From the NCBI GenBank assembly GCA_021443285.1, contig JABUUG010000133.1:5359-15019 (forward strand): a stretch of 9,661 bases of DNA, given 5' to 3'. A model generated the notes under the pieces. The model was given only the letters and a program-made list of their open reading frames with translations. It searched no databases and was not told the origin of the DNA. The position numbers and the translations under genes were made by a program. Origin of the DNA: Bacteroidaceae bacterium (GTDB taxonomy: Bacteria > Bacteroidota > Bacteroidia > Bacteroidales > Bacteroidaceae). Below are positions 1-6,536 of the stretch, piece by piece; position 1 is the first letter of the stretch, and each line of letters starts with the position of its first letter.

Positions 1-710
1 CCGGTAATCTTGTCGGCACGGTAGCACACCTCGCGGCGGTAGCGTCCCGGCACGCCCCACTTCATTGAAATCATGCAGAGGTAGTACTTGCCGTTGTGCT
101 TGATGACAGAAGAGCCTTCGAGCAGTGCGCCCTTCTCCTCTTCGTCGCGCTCGAAGAGCTGCTTGTCGATGCCTCCGGCGAGAGGCTCGAAGGTGTCGGG
201 ATTGAGCTGGCGCAGGCGTCCGTTGTCGCAGAACATATACACCTTGCCGTCCTCATCGAAGAAGAGCGAGCCGTCGTGCATGTGCGGCGGACGGGCGACG
301 AGTGTCCATGGGCCTTCAGCCCTGTCGGCGGTGAACACGAAGCCCTTGCCCGGAGCACCGTTGGCTGTGAACCATACATAGAACTTGCCCATGTGGTAGC
401 GTATGCTCGATGCCCACTGCCCCTGACCATAGACCGTGGCATCGCCTTCGAGATTGTAGCGCGGGCCGTCGTCTATGCGGTCGAACACATAGCTGACGAC
501 CTCCCAGTTCACCATGTCCTTCGACTTCATGATAGGTGCGCCGGGCATGAGGTGCATGGTGGTGCTAATCATGTAGTAGGTGTCCTGCACCTTGCAGACG
601 CTGATGTCAGGCACATCGGCATTGATGACTGGGTTTCTGAATGTTGCCTGTCCGCTTGCAGAAAGAGCAAAGGCTACGGACAGGATGAGCATTGAAAGGA
701 AGTTTTTCAT
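1..710 (-). CDS. Secreted GH43 glycosidase, N-terminal part (runs off left edge)
   Basis: This is a minus-strand frame starting at ATG 708-710 and open to the window edge, giving 236 residues without a stop. Residues 1-20 form a signal peptide (MKN start, hydrophobic core, cleavage near SASG-Q), so the enzyme is exported to periplasm or surface. The five-bladed propeller family GH43 is recognised from NADVPDISV with the likely catalytic base Asp35, the HDGSLFFDEDGKVY strand with the likely pKa-tuning Asp146, and ALLEGSSVIKHNGKYY with the likely general acid Glu198. The STTMHLMPGAPIMKSKDMVNWE segment (residues 49-70) resembles the beta-xylosidase/alpha-L-arabinofuranosidase branch of GH43, which removes xylose or arabinose from xylan-type chains; this substrate is inferred. 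Members of that branch are usually near 500 residues or longer, so roughly half is missing here. It lies downstream of the methyltransferase gene, 115 bases away, and could share its transcript. I am sure of the family, less sure of the substrate. Confidence 0.9.
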   Translation of the reverse strand, partial: MKNFLSMLILSVAFALSASGQATFRNPVINADVPDISVCKVQDTYYMISTTMHLMPGAPIMKSKDMVNWEVVSYVFDRIDDGPRYNLEGDATVYGQGQWASSIRYHMGKFYVWFTANGAPGKGFVFTADRAEGPWTLVARPPHMHDGSLFFDEDGKVYMFCDNGRLRQLNPDTFEPLAGGIDKQLFERDEEEKGALLEGSSVIKHNGKYYLCMISMKWGVPGRYRREVCYRADKIT

Positions 711-743
711 AGTGGTTATTGATTTTATGTTTAGTGTTTTTAT

Positions 744-750
744 GGGGGGG
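744..750. other. Seven-base G tract upstream of the GH43 start
   Basis: A run of seven G (seven C on the coding strand of the GH43 gene) lies 34-40 bases before its start codon, in the 115-base gap after the methyltransferase gene. The tract is visible directly. A homopolymer here could slip during replication and alter the leader length, but nothing else supports phase variation. I found no TAnnTTTG element for the minus strand in this gap. Confidence 0.35.
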
Positions 751-792
751 TATCCGCAGCAGCAGCTGCAGATACAGTGGCTCATTGGAGGT

Positions 793-824
793 AGATAACG
801 GATTGCAGGAATAACGGAACAACC
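793..824. repeat. Two degenerate 16-base units next to the methyltransferase stop
   Basis: Two adjacent 16-base segments (793-808 and 809-824) share an eight-base core, ATAACGGA, at the same offset. They end two bases short of the methyltransferase stop codon. The second unit matches the first unit of the 16-base repeat at 3901-3948 at 12 of 16 positions, both beginning GAATAACG. The relation is weak and may be chance in such short sequence, but both sit directly against a stop codon. Confidence 0.35.
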
Positions 825-825
825 C

Positions 826-1560
826 TTATGCCCTTGTCAGCCGTGCAAGATAGTCGTAGTGTGCGCCTTCTTGTATCAGTTCCGCCTTGAAGCCATGAGC
901 GGCGGCAGCGGCGGAGAGGGTGTTGTAGTCGATGTAAACCCAGCGGAAGGTAGAGCCGATGATGTCGCGATACCGCATACGGAAATCCACTTCGCCGTAG
1001 TAATGGGGGAAGTCGGTGGGGTCAAACCCGCCGTTGTCGTCCTCATAGAGATAGCGGAGGTCGCTGGAATCCACGAGTATCTGTCCGCCGGGAGCGAGCA
1101 ATTGGTCTGCCTTTGCGAGGAATATGGGGAGGTTTGCGAGCGTGCCGATTATGCCTATGCCGTTCATAAGCATTAGGATGGTGTCGTACTGCCCGCAGAA
1201 ACCGTCGGCAAAGAAGTCCTGGATGCGCACGTCCTTTACCCCGCGGGCCACCATCACCTCAACAGACAGCGGTGATATGTCTATCGACGTAACCGTCTTG
1301 CCCATATCCTGAAGGGCGAGACTGTGGCAGCCGGCACCTGCGCCCACATCGAGTATCTTGCCTTTGGCATATCTCAGTGCGGTCTGCTCTATGGGCGACA
1401 TCGCATCGAAACTGCGGAAAAGTTCGCTGACAGGTATCTCATCGTCGTCAAAATCCGATGACATGACGATGAGTTGGTCGGCACTGCCGGTACGGTGGTA
1501 GTCCACGATTGCCGCCCCCATAGGGTCATCGGAAGCGTCGGAAATAGTCTGGTTTTTCAT
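826..1560 (-). CDS. Class I SAM-dependent methyltransferase
   Basis: This 244-residue protein has no signal peptide or membrane segment, so it is cytoplasmic. The Rossmann-type methyltransferase fold shows in motif I, ILDVGAGAGCHSLAL (residues 69-83), the glycine-rich loop binding S-adenosylmethionine. It also shows in VTSIDIS with Asp94, the acidic residue expected to hold the ribose hydroxyls, and in YDTILMLMNGIGIIG, the strand-4 region. LLAPGGQILVDSSDLRYLYED is typical of strand 5. The last third (FPHYYGEVDFRMRYRD to the end) is the variable substrate part and gives no clear target, which could be a small molecule, lipid or protein. The start at 1560 is the only sensible ATG and lies about 25 bases from a promoter-like TAACTTTG. 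The gene reads away from the carbohydrate genes to its right and toward the GH43 gene to its left. The fold is certain; the function is unknown. Confidence 0.88.
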   Translation of the reverse strand: MKNQTISDASDDPMGAAIVDYHRTGSADQLIVMSSDFDDDEIPVSELFRSFDAMSPIEQTALRYAKGKILDVGAGAGCHSLALQDMGKTVTSIDISPLSVEVMVARGVKDVRIQDFFADGFCGQYDTILMLMNGIGIIGTLANLPIFLAKADQLLAPGGQILVDSSDLRYLYEDDNGGFDPTDFPHYYGEVDFRMRYRDIIGSTFRWVYIDYNTLSAAAAAHGFKAELIQEGAHYDYLARLTRA

Positions 1561-1585
1561 GATTAAGAAACGGCGATATGCGGTA

Positions 1586-1593
1586 CAAAGTTA
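1586..1593 (-). promoter_or_regulatory. Candidate -7 promoter element for the methyltransferase gene
   Basis: On the minus strand this reads TAACTTTG, an exact match to the Bacteroidota -7 consensus TAnnTTTG. It ends 25 bases before the methyltransferase start codon, giving a short leader. A clean -33 TTTG partner is not evident; the nearest candidate is TTTCG at 1616-1620, about 22 bases upstream. Confidence 0.5.
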
Positions 1594-1676
1594 AAAAAGT
1601 ACGCGATAACAGGGGCGAAAAACGATGATAATGAGCAAAATGGCACGGAAAATGGTACGATTAACGGGGAAAAACC

Positions 1677-1684
1677 TAACTTTG
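1677..1684 (+). promoter_or_regulatory. Candidate -7 promoter element for the plus-strand cluster
   Basis: TAACTTTG matches the Bacteroidota -7 consensus TAnnTTTG exactly and lies 45 bases before the start at 1730, implying a leader of roughly 35-40 bases. The expected -33 region (around 1653-1657) holds only a poor TGG match. Low -33 similarity is common for genes that need an activator, which would suit an inducible carbohydrate cluster (inference). The same octamer occurs on the opposite strand at 1586-1593, so this gap has a divergent-promoter layout. Confidence 0.5.
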
Positions 1685-1729
1685 CAGTCGATACCATGAT
1701 TTTTTATTCTTTATAATATCTACACTACA

Positions 1730-2440
1730 ATGCCTATGAAGAACGTATTTTCCACACTGTTTGCGCTTCTTTTGCCCGTACTCGCCGCTGCCCAAGGCAG
1801 TTGGTCGTCATCGTCGGCGGGCGAGAACAATGTCTATTTCACACAGGTGCAGAAGAACACAGAGGCGAAGCCCGACGCCAACGGCTTCATCCGCCGCTGG
1901 GCACTGCTTGAACCGGTGAACTGGCCCAACCGCTCTAACACAGTATTCACAGACTCCTATCTGCGCGAGACATTCTCGACAAAGCTGCTGTCTAAGAAGA
2001 AACAGCCGCTCGTGCTGCCCGTAAGCCCGAAGGAGGGCGAGACAACGGTGGTGAACGACGCGAAACTGAAATGGCACCTGCTGGAAAGCACAGGCTACAA
2101 CATACAGCTCTACCGCTTTGCCACACAGCGCAACCTGCAGAAGTACGGCATAATCTTCGCCGCCATTACGCACGTCTATGCGGACGAGGAAATGGATGTG
2201 CGCCTGAGCGTAGGCTCCAACTCGGCATCAATGTGGTGGATAAACGGCACAGAGGCGCTCATCCTCTCCGGCGACCGCCGCATGGTTGTTGACGACGCAT
2301 CGGCACCAGTCCACCTGAAGAAGGGCGACAACCAGATAACGGGCTATGTGATAAACGGGCCCGGCATGAGCAACTTCTGCCTCCGCTTCCTCGACAAGAC
2401 AGGCAAACCAGTAACATCCCTAATCGTAAGAAACCAATGA
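1730..2440 (+). CDS. Small secreted beta-sandwich protein, carbohydrate-binding-like
   Basis: This 236-residue protein has a signal peptide ending at about LAAA-Q22. ATG 1730 gives an MPM start; the ATG at 1736 gives a more usual MKN signal-peptide start, so the true start may be six bases later. The mature part resembles, from memory, a galactose-binding-like domain found at the N-terminus of Bacteroidota acetylxylan esterases. Its marks are FIRRWALLEPVNWPNRSNTVF, SMWWINGTEA (residues 167-176), LSGDRRMVVDD and VINGPGMSNFCLRFLD (from residue 207). No esterase domain or GXSXG-type motif follows, so it is a stand-alone version. A likely role is to bind polysaccharide or assist the neighbouring enzyme outside the cytoplasm. 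Its stop overlaps the next start as ATGA, so the GH43 gene is probably translationally coupled. I am sure that it is a secreted gene and unsure of ligand or activity. Confidence 0.82.
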   Translation: MPMKNVFSTLFALLLPVLAAAQGSWSSSSAGENNVYFTQVQKNTEAKPDANGFIRRWALLEPVNWPNRSNTVFTDSYLRETFSTKLLSKKKQPLVLPVSPKEGETTVVNDAKLKWHLLESTGYNIQLYRFATQRNLQKYGIIFAAITHVYADEEMDVRLSVGSNSASMWWINGTEALILSGDRRMVVDDASAPVHLKKGDNQITGYVINGPGMSNFCLRFLDKTGKPVTSLIVRNQ

Positions 2441-3906
2441 AAACCATTATATGCTCCATACTCGCGGGCATGAGCCTCAGCGCTTCTGCCCAAGGCCTGC
2501 ACCTTGCGGGCGAACCCTTCATACACGACCCCTCGACCATTGCGGTGTGCGACGGGAAATACTACACCTTCGGAACAGGCGAAGGCGGACTGTGGTCGGC
2601 TGACGGCTGGACATGGAACCGCGGAGCAGTGAGGCCCGGACGCGGCGCTGCCCCCGATGTGCTGAAGATAGGCGACCGCTATCTCGTGGCTTACAGCACG
2701 ACGGGCGGCGGTCTCGGCGGCACACACAAAGGCACTGTGGTAACGATGTGGAACAAGACACTCGACCCGAAATCGCCCGACTTCAAATACACAGAGCCGG
2801 TGGTTGTGGCGGAGTCTGCCGACGATGAGGACTGCGACGCGATAGACGCGGGACTGCTGCTCGACCCGACGACAGGACGCCTGTGGTGCAGCTACGGCAC
2901 ATACTTCGGATTCATACGCATAGTGGAGCTCGACCCCAAGACGGGCAAGCGCAAGGAGGGCAATGTGGCGCAGAACATCGCCATCGACTGCGAGGCGACC
3001 GACCTGCTCTACCGCAACGGATGGTACTACCTGCTCGGCACTCACGGCACATGCTGCGACGGCGTGAACTCCACATACAACATCGTGGTGGGACGGTCGA
3101 AGAGCGTAACAGGTCCATACCTCGACAATATGGGCAGGGACATGCTGCACGGCGGCGGAAAGATGGTTACATTCGCCGAAGGACGTTGCGTGGGCGCCGG
3201 ACATTTCGGACGGTTCATTGAGGCCGACGGCGTGGAGAAGACATCGTTCCACTGGGAGGCAGACATGGACCGCGGCGGCTACAGCACATTGGCCATACGC
3301 CCGCTGCTGTGGAAGAACGACGGGCCGGTGGCAGGCGACCTGTTCAAAGCGGGCAAGTACGCAGTAATCTCCGAGCGCAGAGGCTACGCGCTGGAGCTGG
3401 CAGTGGATTTCATACGCCTTGAACAAGAGCGCGGCAGATGGTGGCAGATAGACTCCGTGAAAGCACACTCGAAGCTGAAGGGCCAGACACTCGCCGACGT
3501 GCAGTCCACATGGGCAAAAGCCACCGACGCCGAAGGAAGAATCCCTGCCCGCCTGTGCGACTACATGGCGCGCCCGCACCAGCTGTGGAAGATAGAGCCG
3601 GCAACGGACAAGGAGGGCTACCTCGGCAGCCTGTATTATAAGATAATGATAGACGGCACCGACCGCGCACTGACCGCCAACGGCACAGAGGTGACCACCG
3701 CACCATACAAGGGGCAGTGCATGCAGCTCTGGCGCATAGAGCAATGCACCGACGGCACATACCGCATAATGCCGAAATGCACCACCGACGACGGCAAGCT
3801 GAACACCACAATATGCCTCTACTCGGCAGGCGACAGCACACCATCCCTCGCACCGTGGGACATGAACAGCGACAACGCGAAGTGGGGACTGAAAAGCGCA
3901 GAATAA
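2437..3906 (+). CDS. Secreted GH43 arabinanase-like enzyme with C-terminal ricin-like trefoil
   Basis: This 489-residue protein has a signal peptide at residues 1-18 (SASA-Q). The GH43 propeller spans about residues 20-310. The presumed catalytic base is Asp31 in IHDPST, the pKa modulator is Asp137 in CDAIDAG, and the general acid is Glu186 in DCEATD. VGAGHFG with His256 corresponds to the GPGH loop of the arabinanase group. The run SYGTYFGFIRIVELDP and GTCCDGVNSTYNIVVGRS resemble endo-1,5-alpha-L-arabinanases most closely. From about residue 310 the sequence carries QLW repeats at 382-384 and 430-432, the QxW signature of a beta-trefoil (ricin-type) sugar-binding domain. The enzyme probably cuts or trims arabinose-containing chains; the exact linkage is not readable from sequence. 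The start overlaps the preceding stop by four bases, and the stop codon lies inside the repeat at 3901-3948. Confidence 0.88.
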   Translation: MKTIICSILAGMSLSASAQGLHLAGEPFIHDPSTIAVCDGKYYTFGTGEGGLWSADGWTWNRGAVRPGRGAAPDVLKIGDRYLVAYSTTGGGLGGTHKGTVVTMWNKTLDPKSPDFKYTEPVVVAESADDEDCDAIDAGLLLDPTTGRLWCSYGTYFGFIRIVELDPKTGKRKEGNVAQNIAIDCEATDLLYRNGWYYLLGTHGTCCDGVNSTYNIVVGRSKSVTGPYLDNMGRDMLHGGGKMVTFAEGRCVGAGHFGRFIEADGVEKTSFHWEADMDRGGYSTLAIRPLLWKNDGPVAGDLFKAGKYAVISERRGYALELAVDFIRLEQERGRWWQIDSVKAHSKLKGQTLADVQSTWAKATDAEGRIPARLCDYMARPHQLWKIEPATDKEGYLGSLYYKIMIDGTDRALTANGTEVTTAPYKGQCMQLWRIEQCTDGTYRIMPKCTTDDGKLNTTICLYSAGDSTPSLAPWDMNSDNAKWGLKSAE

Positions 3907-3948
3907 CGAAATACCGGAATACCGTTATACCGGAATAACAAAATAATA
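3901..3948. repeat. Three 16-base tandem units beginning at the GH43 stop
   Basis: Three consecutive 16-base units (3901-3916, 3917-3932, 3933-3948) each begin GAATA. Units 1 and 2 agree at 13 of 16 positions and units 1 and 3 at 12 of 16. The undecamer ATACCGGAATA occurs at 3911-3921 and again at 3927-3937. The stop codon TAA (3904-3906) of the GH43-trefoil gene is inside unit 1. The rest of the gap to 4000 is AT-rich with no clear promoter element or terminator hairpin. Confidence 0.6.
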
Positions 3949-4000
3949 AAATCCCCCAATTATCCAGAATAGTCAAATAGTCTAAATATTCCAATAGAAA

Positions 4001-6361
4001 ATGAAAAATCTCCTTGCACTACTAACCGTCTGCCTCTTGTGCTTGCCAAGCGAGGCGAAGGTGAAGATTGAATGGTTCACGCCAACCATCGTACACATCG
4101 TGAAGACAAAGAAGGCTGACTACCAGTCGCCAACGGATGTCATCGCAATCAAGCCCACCACCGCCACATCTGGAAAGATAAAGGTGAAGGTTGACGACAA
4201 TGACATGATTTCGTTCTACTCTCCTAAAGGCGAGCTGCTGACATCGGAAGTTACCTCAGCTTACCATTCATTTAGCGTAAACAACGGAAACGTTAGTATA
4301 GCTACGGCAACCGCATCCTGGACTCTTGAAAAAGACGAGGACATTTATGGTCTTGGCATCTTGCAGAACGGAAAGATGTCGCAGCGTGGCATTGACCGTG
4401 ACCTTTGCCCGGGCAACACAGAGGACGGAATACCATTCTTCCAGTCCGTCAAAGGCTATGGAATATACTGGAACAACTACTCCACAACCCATGTGTCGGA
4501 TAAGGACAATGTGATTGCCTTCACGGCGGAGGCAGCTGAGGCAATAGACTATTACTTCATCTATGGCGGTGATGCCGATGGAGTTGTCGCCGGAATACGC
4601 GAACTTACAGGCGATGCACCGATGTTCCCCCTCTGGACCTACGGTTTCCACCAGAGCAAGGAGCGCTACAAGAGCCAGGACGAGACCTGCAATGTGCTCG
4701 ACACTTACCGCAAGGAGCAGATACCGCTCGACGGCATCATACAGGACTGGCAGTACTGGGGAAGCAACTACCTGTGGAACGCCATGGACTTCCTCTCGGA
4801 GAGCTTCTCCCACCCAAAGGACATGATAAAGCACATACACGACAGCAACGCCCACATATCAATATCCATATGGCAGTCGTTCGGTCCGCAGACAAAGGCC
4901 TACCGCGAGCTGGACAAGAAGGGTCTGCTGTTCAACATAGAGACATGGCCGCAGTCGGGCATCAGCCATGTGTGGCCGCCAATCATGGACTATCCGAGCG
5001 GCGTGCGCGTATATGACGCATACAGCAACGAGGCACGCGACATCTACTGGAACAACCTGAAACGCCTCTTCGACTACGGCATAGACGCTTGGTGGATGGA
5101 CTCTACAGAGCCTGACCACTTCAACCACAAGGCGAGCGACTGGATACACAAGACGGGCATGGGGCCTTACCGCAATGTGCGCTGCCTCTTCCCACACAGA
5201 TGCGTGAGCGGCGTGTATGAGCACCAGCGTGCGGAAGCCAACGGAAACGACAAGCGACTGTTCATACTGACACGCTCCGGCTTCTTCGGACAGCAGCGTT
5301 TCGGATGCAATGTGTGGAGCGGCGATGTGGTCTCTACATGGGATATGCTGCGCAACCAGATTCCCGCCGGGCTGAACTTCTGCATGACAGGCAACCCGAA
5401 CTTCAACTCCGACCTCGGCGGCTTCTTCGCCGGCTCATACAACGGCTCATGGAAAGGTCTGCCGGGACAGAAGAACCCCGCCTACCACGAGCTTTATGTG
5501 CGCTGGATGCAGCAGGGTGTGTTCACCCCGATGATGCGCAGCCACGGTGCTGATGTGCCACGCGAGATTTACCTCTACGGCAAGAAGGGCGAGCCTGTGT
5601 ATGACGCACTCGTCGGCGCAGTGAAGCTCCGCTACAAGCTGCTGCCGTATATCTACAGCACCTCATGGCAGGTTACAAAGCCCACCTCACGCTCAACCAT
5701 GATGCGCGCACTCGTCTTCGACTTCCCTAAAGACAAGACCGTCCACAACATGGCTACGGAATACATGTTCGGCAAGCAGATTCTCGCAACTCCAATCCTG
5801 AAGGCCCACTACACGCCGGAGGTGTCGCGCAAGGACAAGGACGCAAACGCGGGATGGGACAAGAACACCGGCAAGACGCAGATGAAGTCAACGGATGTGG
5901 ATTTCACCAAGCCAAGCACCAACGAGTTCTATCTGCCGGCAGGCGCAAAGTGGTATGAGTTCAACACGCGGAAACAGTATGACGGCGGCCAGACAGTGTC
6001 GCTCACCACACAGCTGACGGAGATTCCGTTCTTCGTGAAGGCAGGCTCTATACTGCCGATAGGCCCTGACGTGCAGTACAGCACAGAGAAGAAGTGGGAC
6101 AACCTTGAGGTGCGCGTATATCCGGGTGCCGACGGCGACTTCACGCTCTATGAGGACGAGTTCGACAACTACAACTACGAGCAGGGCAAATACACCGAGA
6201 TACGCTTCACATGGAATGACGCCAAGCGCACGCTCACCATACACCCACGCACCGGTGCCTACGACGGAATGATTGCCACACGCACATTCAACATCGTTAC
6301 ACCAGACGGAAAGCAGAAGAGCGTAAGCTACAGCGGCAAGAAGACAAGCGTGAAACTGTAA
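4001..6361 (+). CDS. Secreted GH31 alpha-xylosidase/alpha-glucosidase-like enzyme
   Basis: This 786-residue protein has a signal peptide ending near SEA19. An N-terminal beta-sandwich leads into the GH31 (beta/alpha)8 barrel from about residue 210 (PLWTYGFHQSKERY). The barrel shows DGIIQDWQYWG, the nucleophile Asp367 in WWMDSTEPDH, the conserved ILTRSGFFGQQRFG loop, and the likely acid/base Asp442 in WSGDVVSTW. The C-terminal part (FFVKAGSILPIGPDVQY, then a DUF5110-like sandwich with LYEDEFDNYNYEQG) completes the family architecture. GH31 enzymes are retaining exo-alpha-glycosidases. The company of GH43 genes favours alpha-xylosidase acting on xyloglucan- or xylan-derived oligosaccharides, but alpha-glucosidase is possible. 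It appears to lack the PA14 insert known from the Bacteroides ovatus xyloglucan alpha-xylosidase. The gene follows the GH43 gene after a 94-base repeat-bearing gap, and its stop lies three bases before the first hairpin element. Confidence 0.92.
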   Translation: MKNLLALLTVCLLCLPSEAKVKIEWFTPTIVHIVKTKKADYQSPTDVIAIKPTTATSGKIKVKVDDNDMISFYSPKGELLTSEVTSAYHSFSVNNGNVSIATATASWTLEKDEDIYGLGILQNGKMSQRGIDRDLCPGNTEDGIPFFQSVKGYGIYWNNYSTTHVSDKDNVIAFTAEAAEAIDYYFIYGGDADGVVAGIRELTGDAPMFPLWTYGFHQSKERYKSQDETCNVLDTYRKEQIPLDGIIQDWQYWGSNYLWNAMDFLSESFSHPKDMIKHIHDSNAHISISIWQSFGPQTKAYRELDKKGLLFNIETWPQSGISHVWPPIMDYPSGVRVYDAYSNEARDIYWNNLKRLFDYGIDAWWMDSTEPDHFNHKASDWIHKTGMGPYRNVRCLFPHRCVSGVYEHQRAEANGNDKRLFILTRSGFFGQQRFGCNVWSGDVVSTWDMLRNQIPAGLNFCMTGNPNFNSDLGGFFAGSYNGSWKGLPGQKNPAYHELYVRWMQQGVFTPMMRSHGADVPREIYLYGKKGEPVYDALVGAVKLRYKLLPYIYSTSWQVTKPTSRSTMMRALVFDFPKDKTVHNMATEYMFGKQILATPILKAHYTPEVSRKDKDANAGWDKNTGKTQMKSTDVDFTKPSTNEFYLPAGAKWYEFNTRKQYDGGQTVSLTTQLTEIPFFVKAGSILPIGPDVQYSTEKKWDNLEVRVYPGADGDFTLYEDEFDNYNYEQGKYTEIRFTWNDAKRTLTIHPRTGAYDGMIATRTFNIVTPDGKQKSVSYSGKKTSVKL

Positions 6362-6364
6362 GAT

Positions 6365-6526
6365 TAGGTGGGTTCTATAAATGGGAGTGAAATGGAGTTA
6401 AAGGGGAGTTAAAGGGGGGTGGTAACTGGGGGGGAGTGACATATGTATTTGAAGCTCTGGACTATTGTCACTTTAACTCCACATTAACTCCCCTTTAACT
6501 CCCCTTTAACTCCAATTAACATATAT
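6365..6526. repeat. Intergenic repeat-hairpin element, copy 1 (11-base period)
   Basis: Almost the whole gap between the GH31 and PBP4 genes is one long inverted repeat. Positions 6393-6417 and 6490-6514 are perfect reverse complements over 25 bases, and AGTGACA 6435-6441 pairs with TGTCACT 6466-6472 inside the loop. The left arm has GGAGTTAAA at 6394-6402 and 6405-6413. The right arm has TTTAACTCC at 6472-6480, 6494-6502 and 6505-6513, plus a partial unit at 6484-6490. The main units are spaced 11 bases apart by an extra GG or CC. The head (TAGG at 6365, TATAAATGGGAGT at 6376-6388) and the GACATATG spacer motif (6438-6445) recur in copy 2 at 7806-8090. As RNA this would fold into a strong hairpin. 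It lacks the short loop and U tract of a simple Rho-independent terminator. The seven-G tract at 6428-6434 is part of it. Confidence 0.85.
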
Positions 6527-6536
6527 ATTGTCATTA

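Noticed and set aside
96..695. Plus-strand frame of 199 codons over the left end
   Set aside because: The opposite strand encodes a clear GH43 N-terminus with signal peptide and all three catalytic acids, so this frame is a shadow.
762..769. Palindrome GCAGCTGC as an operator for the left GH43 gene
   Set aside because: It is only eight bases, embedded in a CAG-rich stretch, and not repeated elsewhere; this is expected by chance.
2344..3744. Long minus-strand open frame of 466 codons antisense to the GH43-trefoil gene
   Set aside because: The plus-strand frame has a signal peptide, catalytic motifs and QxW repeats. The antisense frame is His/Val/Ala-rich without any recognisable motif and is a shadow of biased codon use.
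6444..6451. TGTATTTG in the loop of copy 1 as a promoter for the PBP4 gene
   Set aside because: It deviates at a conserved base of TAnnTTTG, lies about 85 bases from the start codon and overlaps the hairpin, so support is too weak.
6528..6536. TTG start giving three extra residues to the PBP4-type protein
   Set aside because: The ATG at 6537 in the same frame starts directly at the signal segment, and TTG starts are uncommon.
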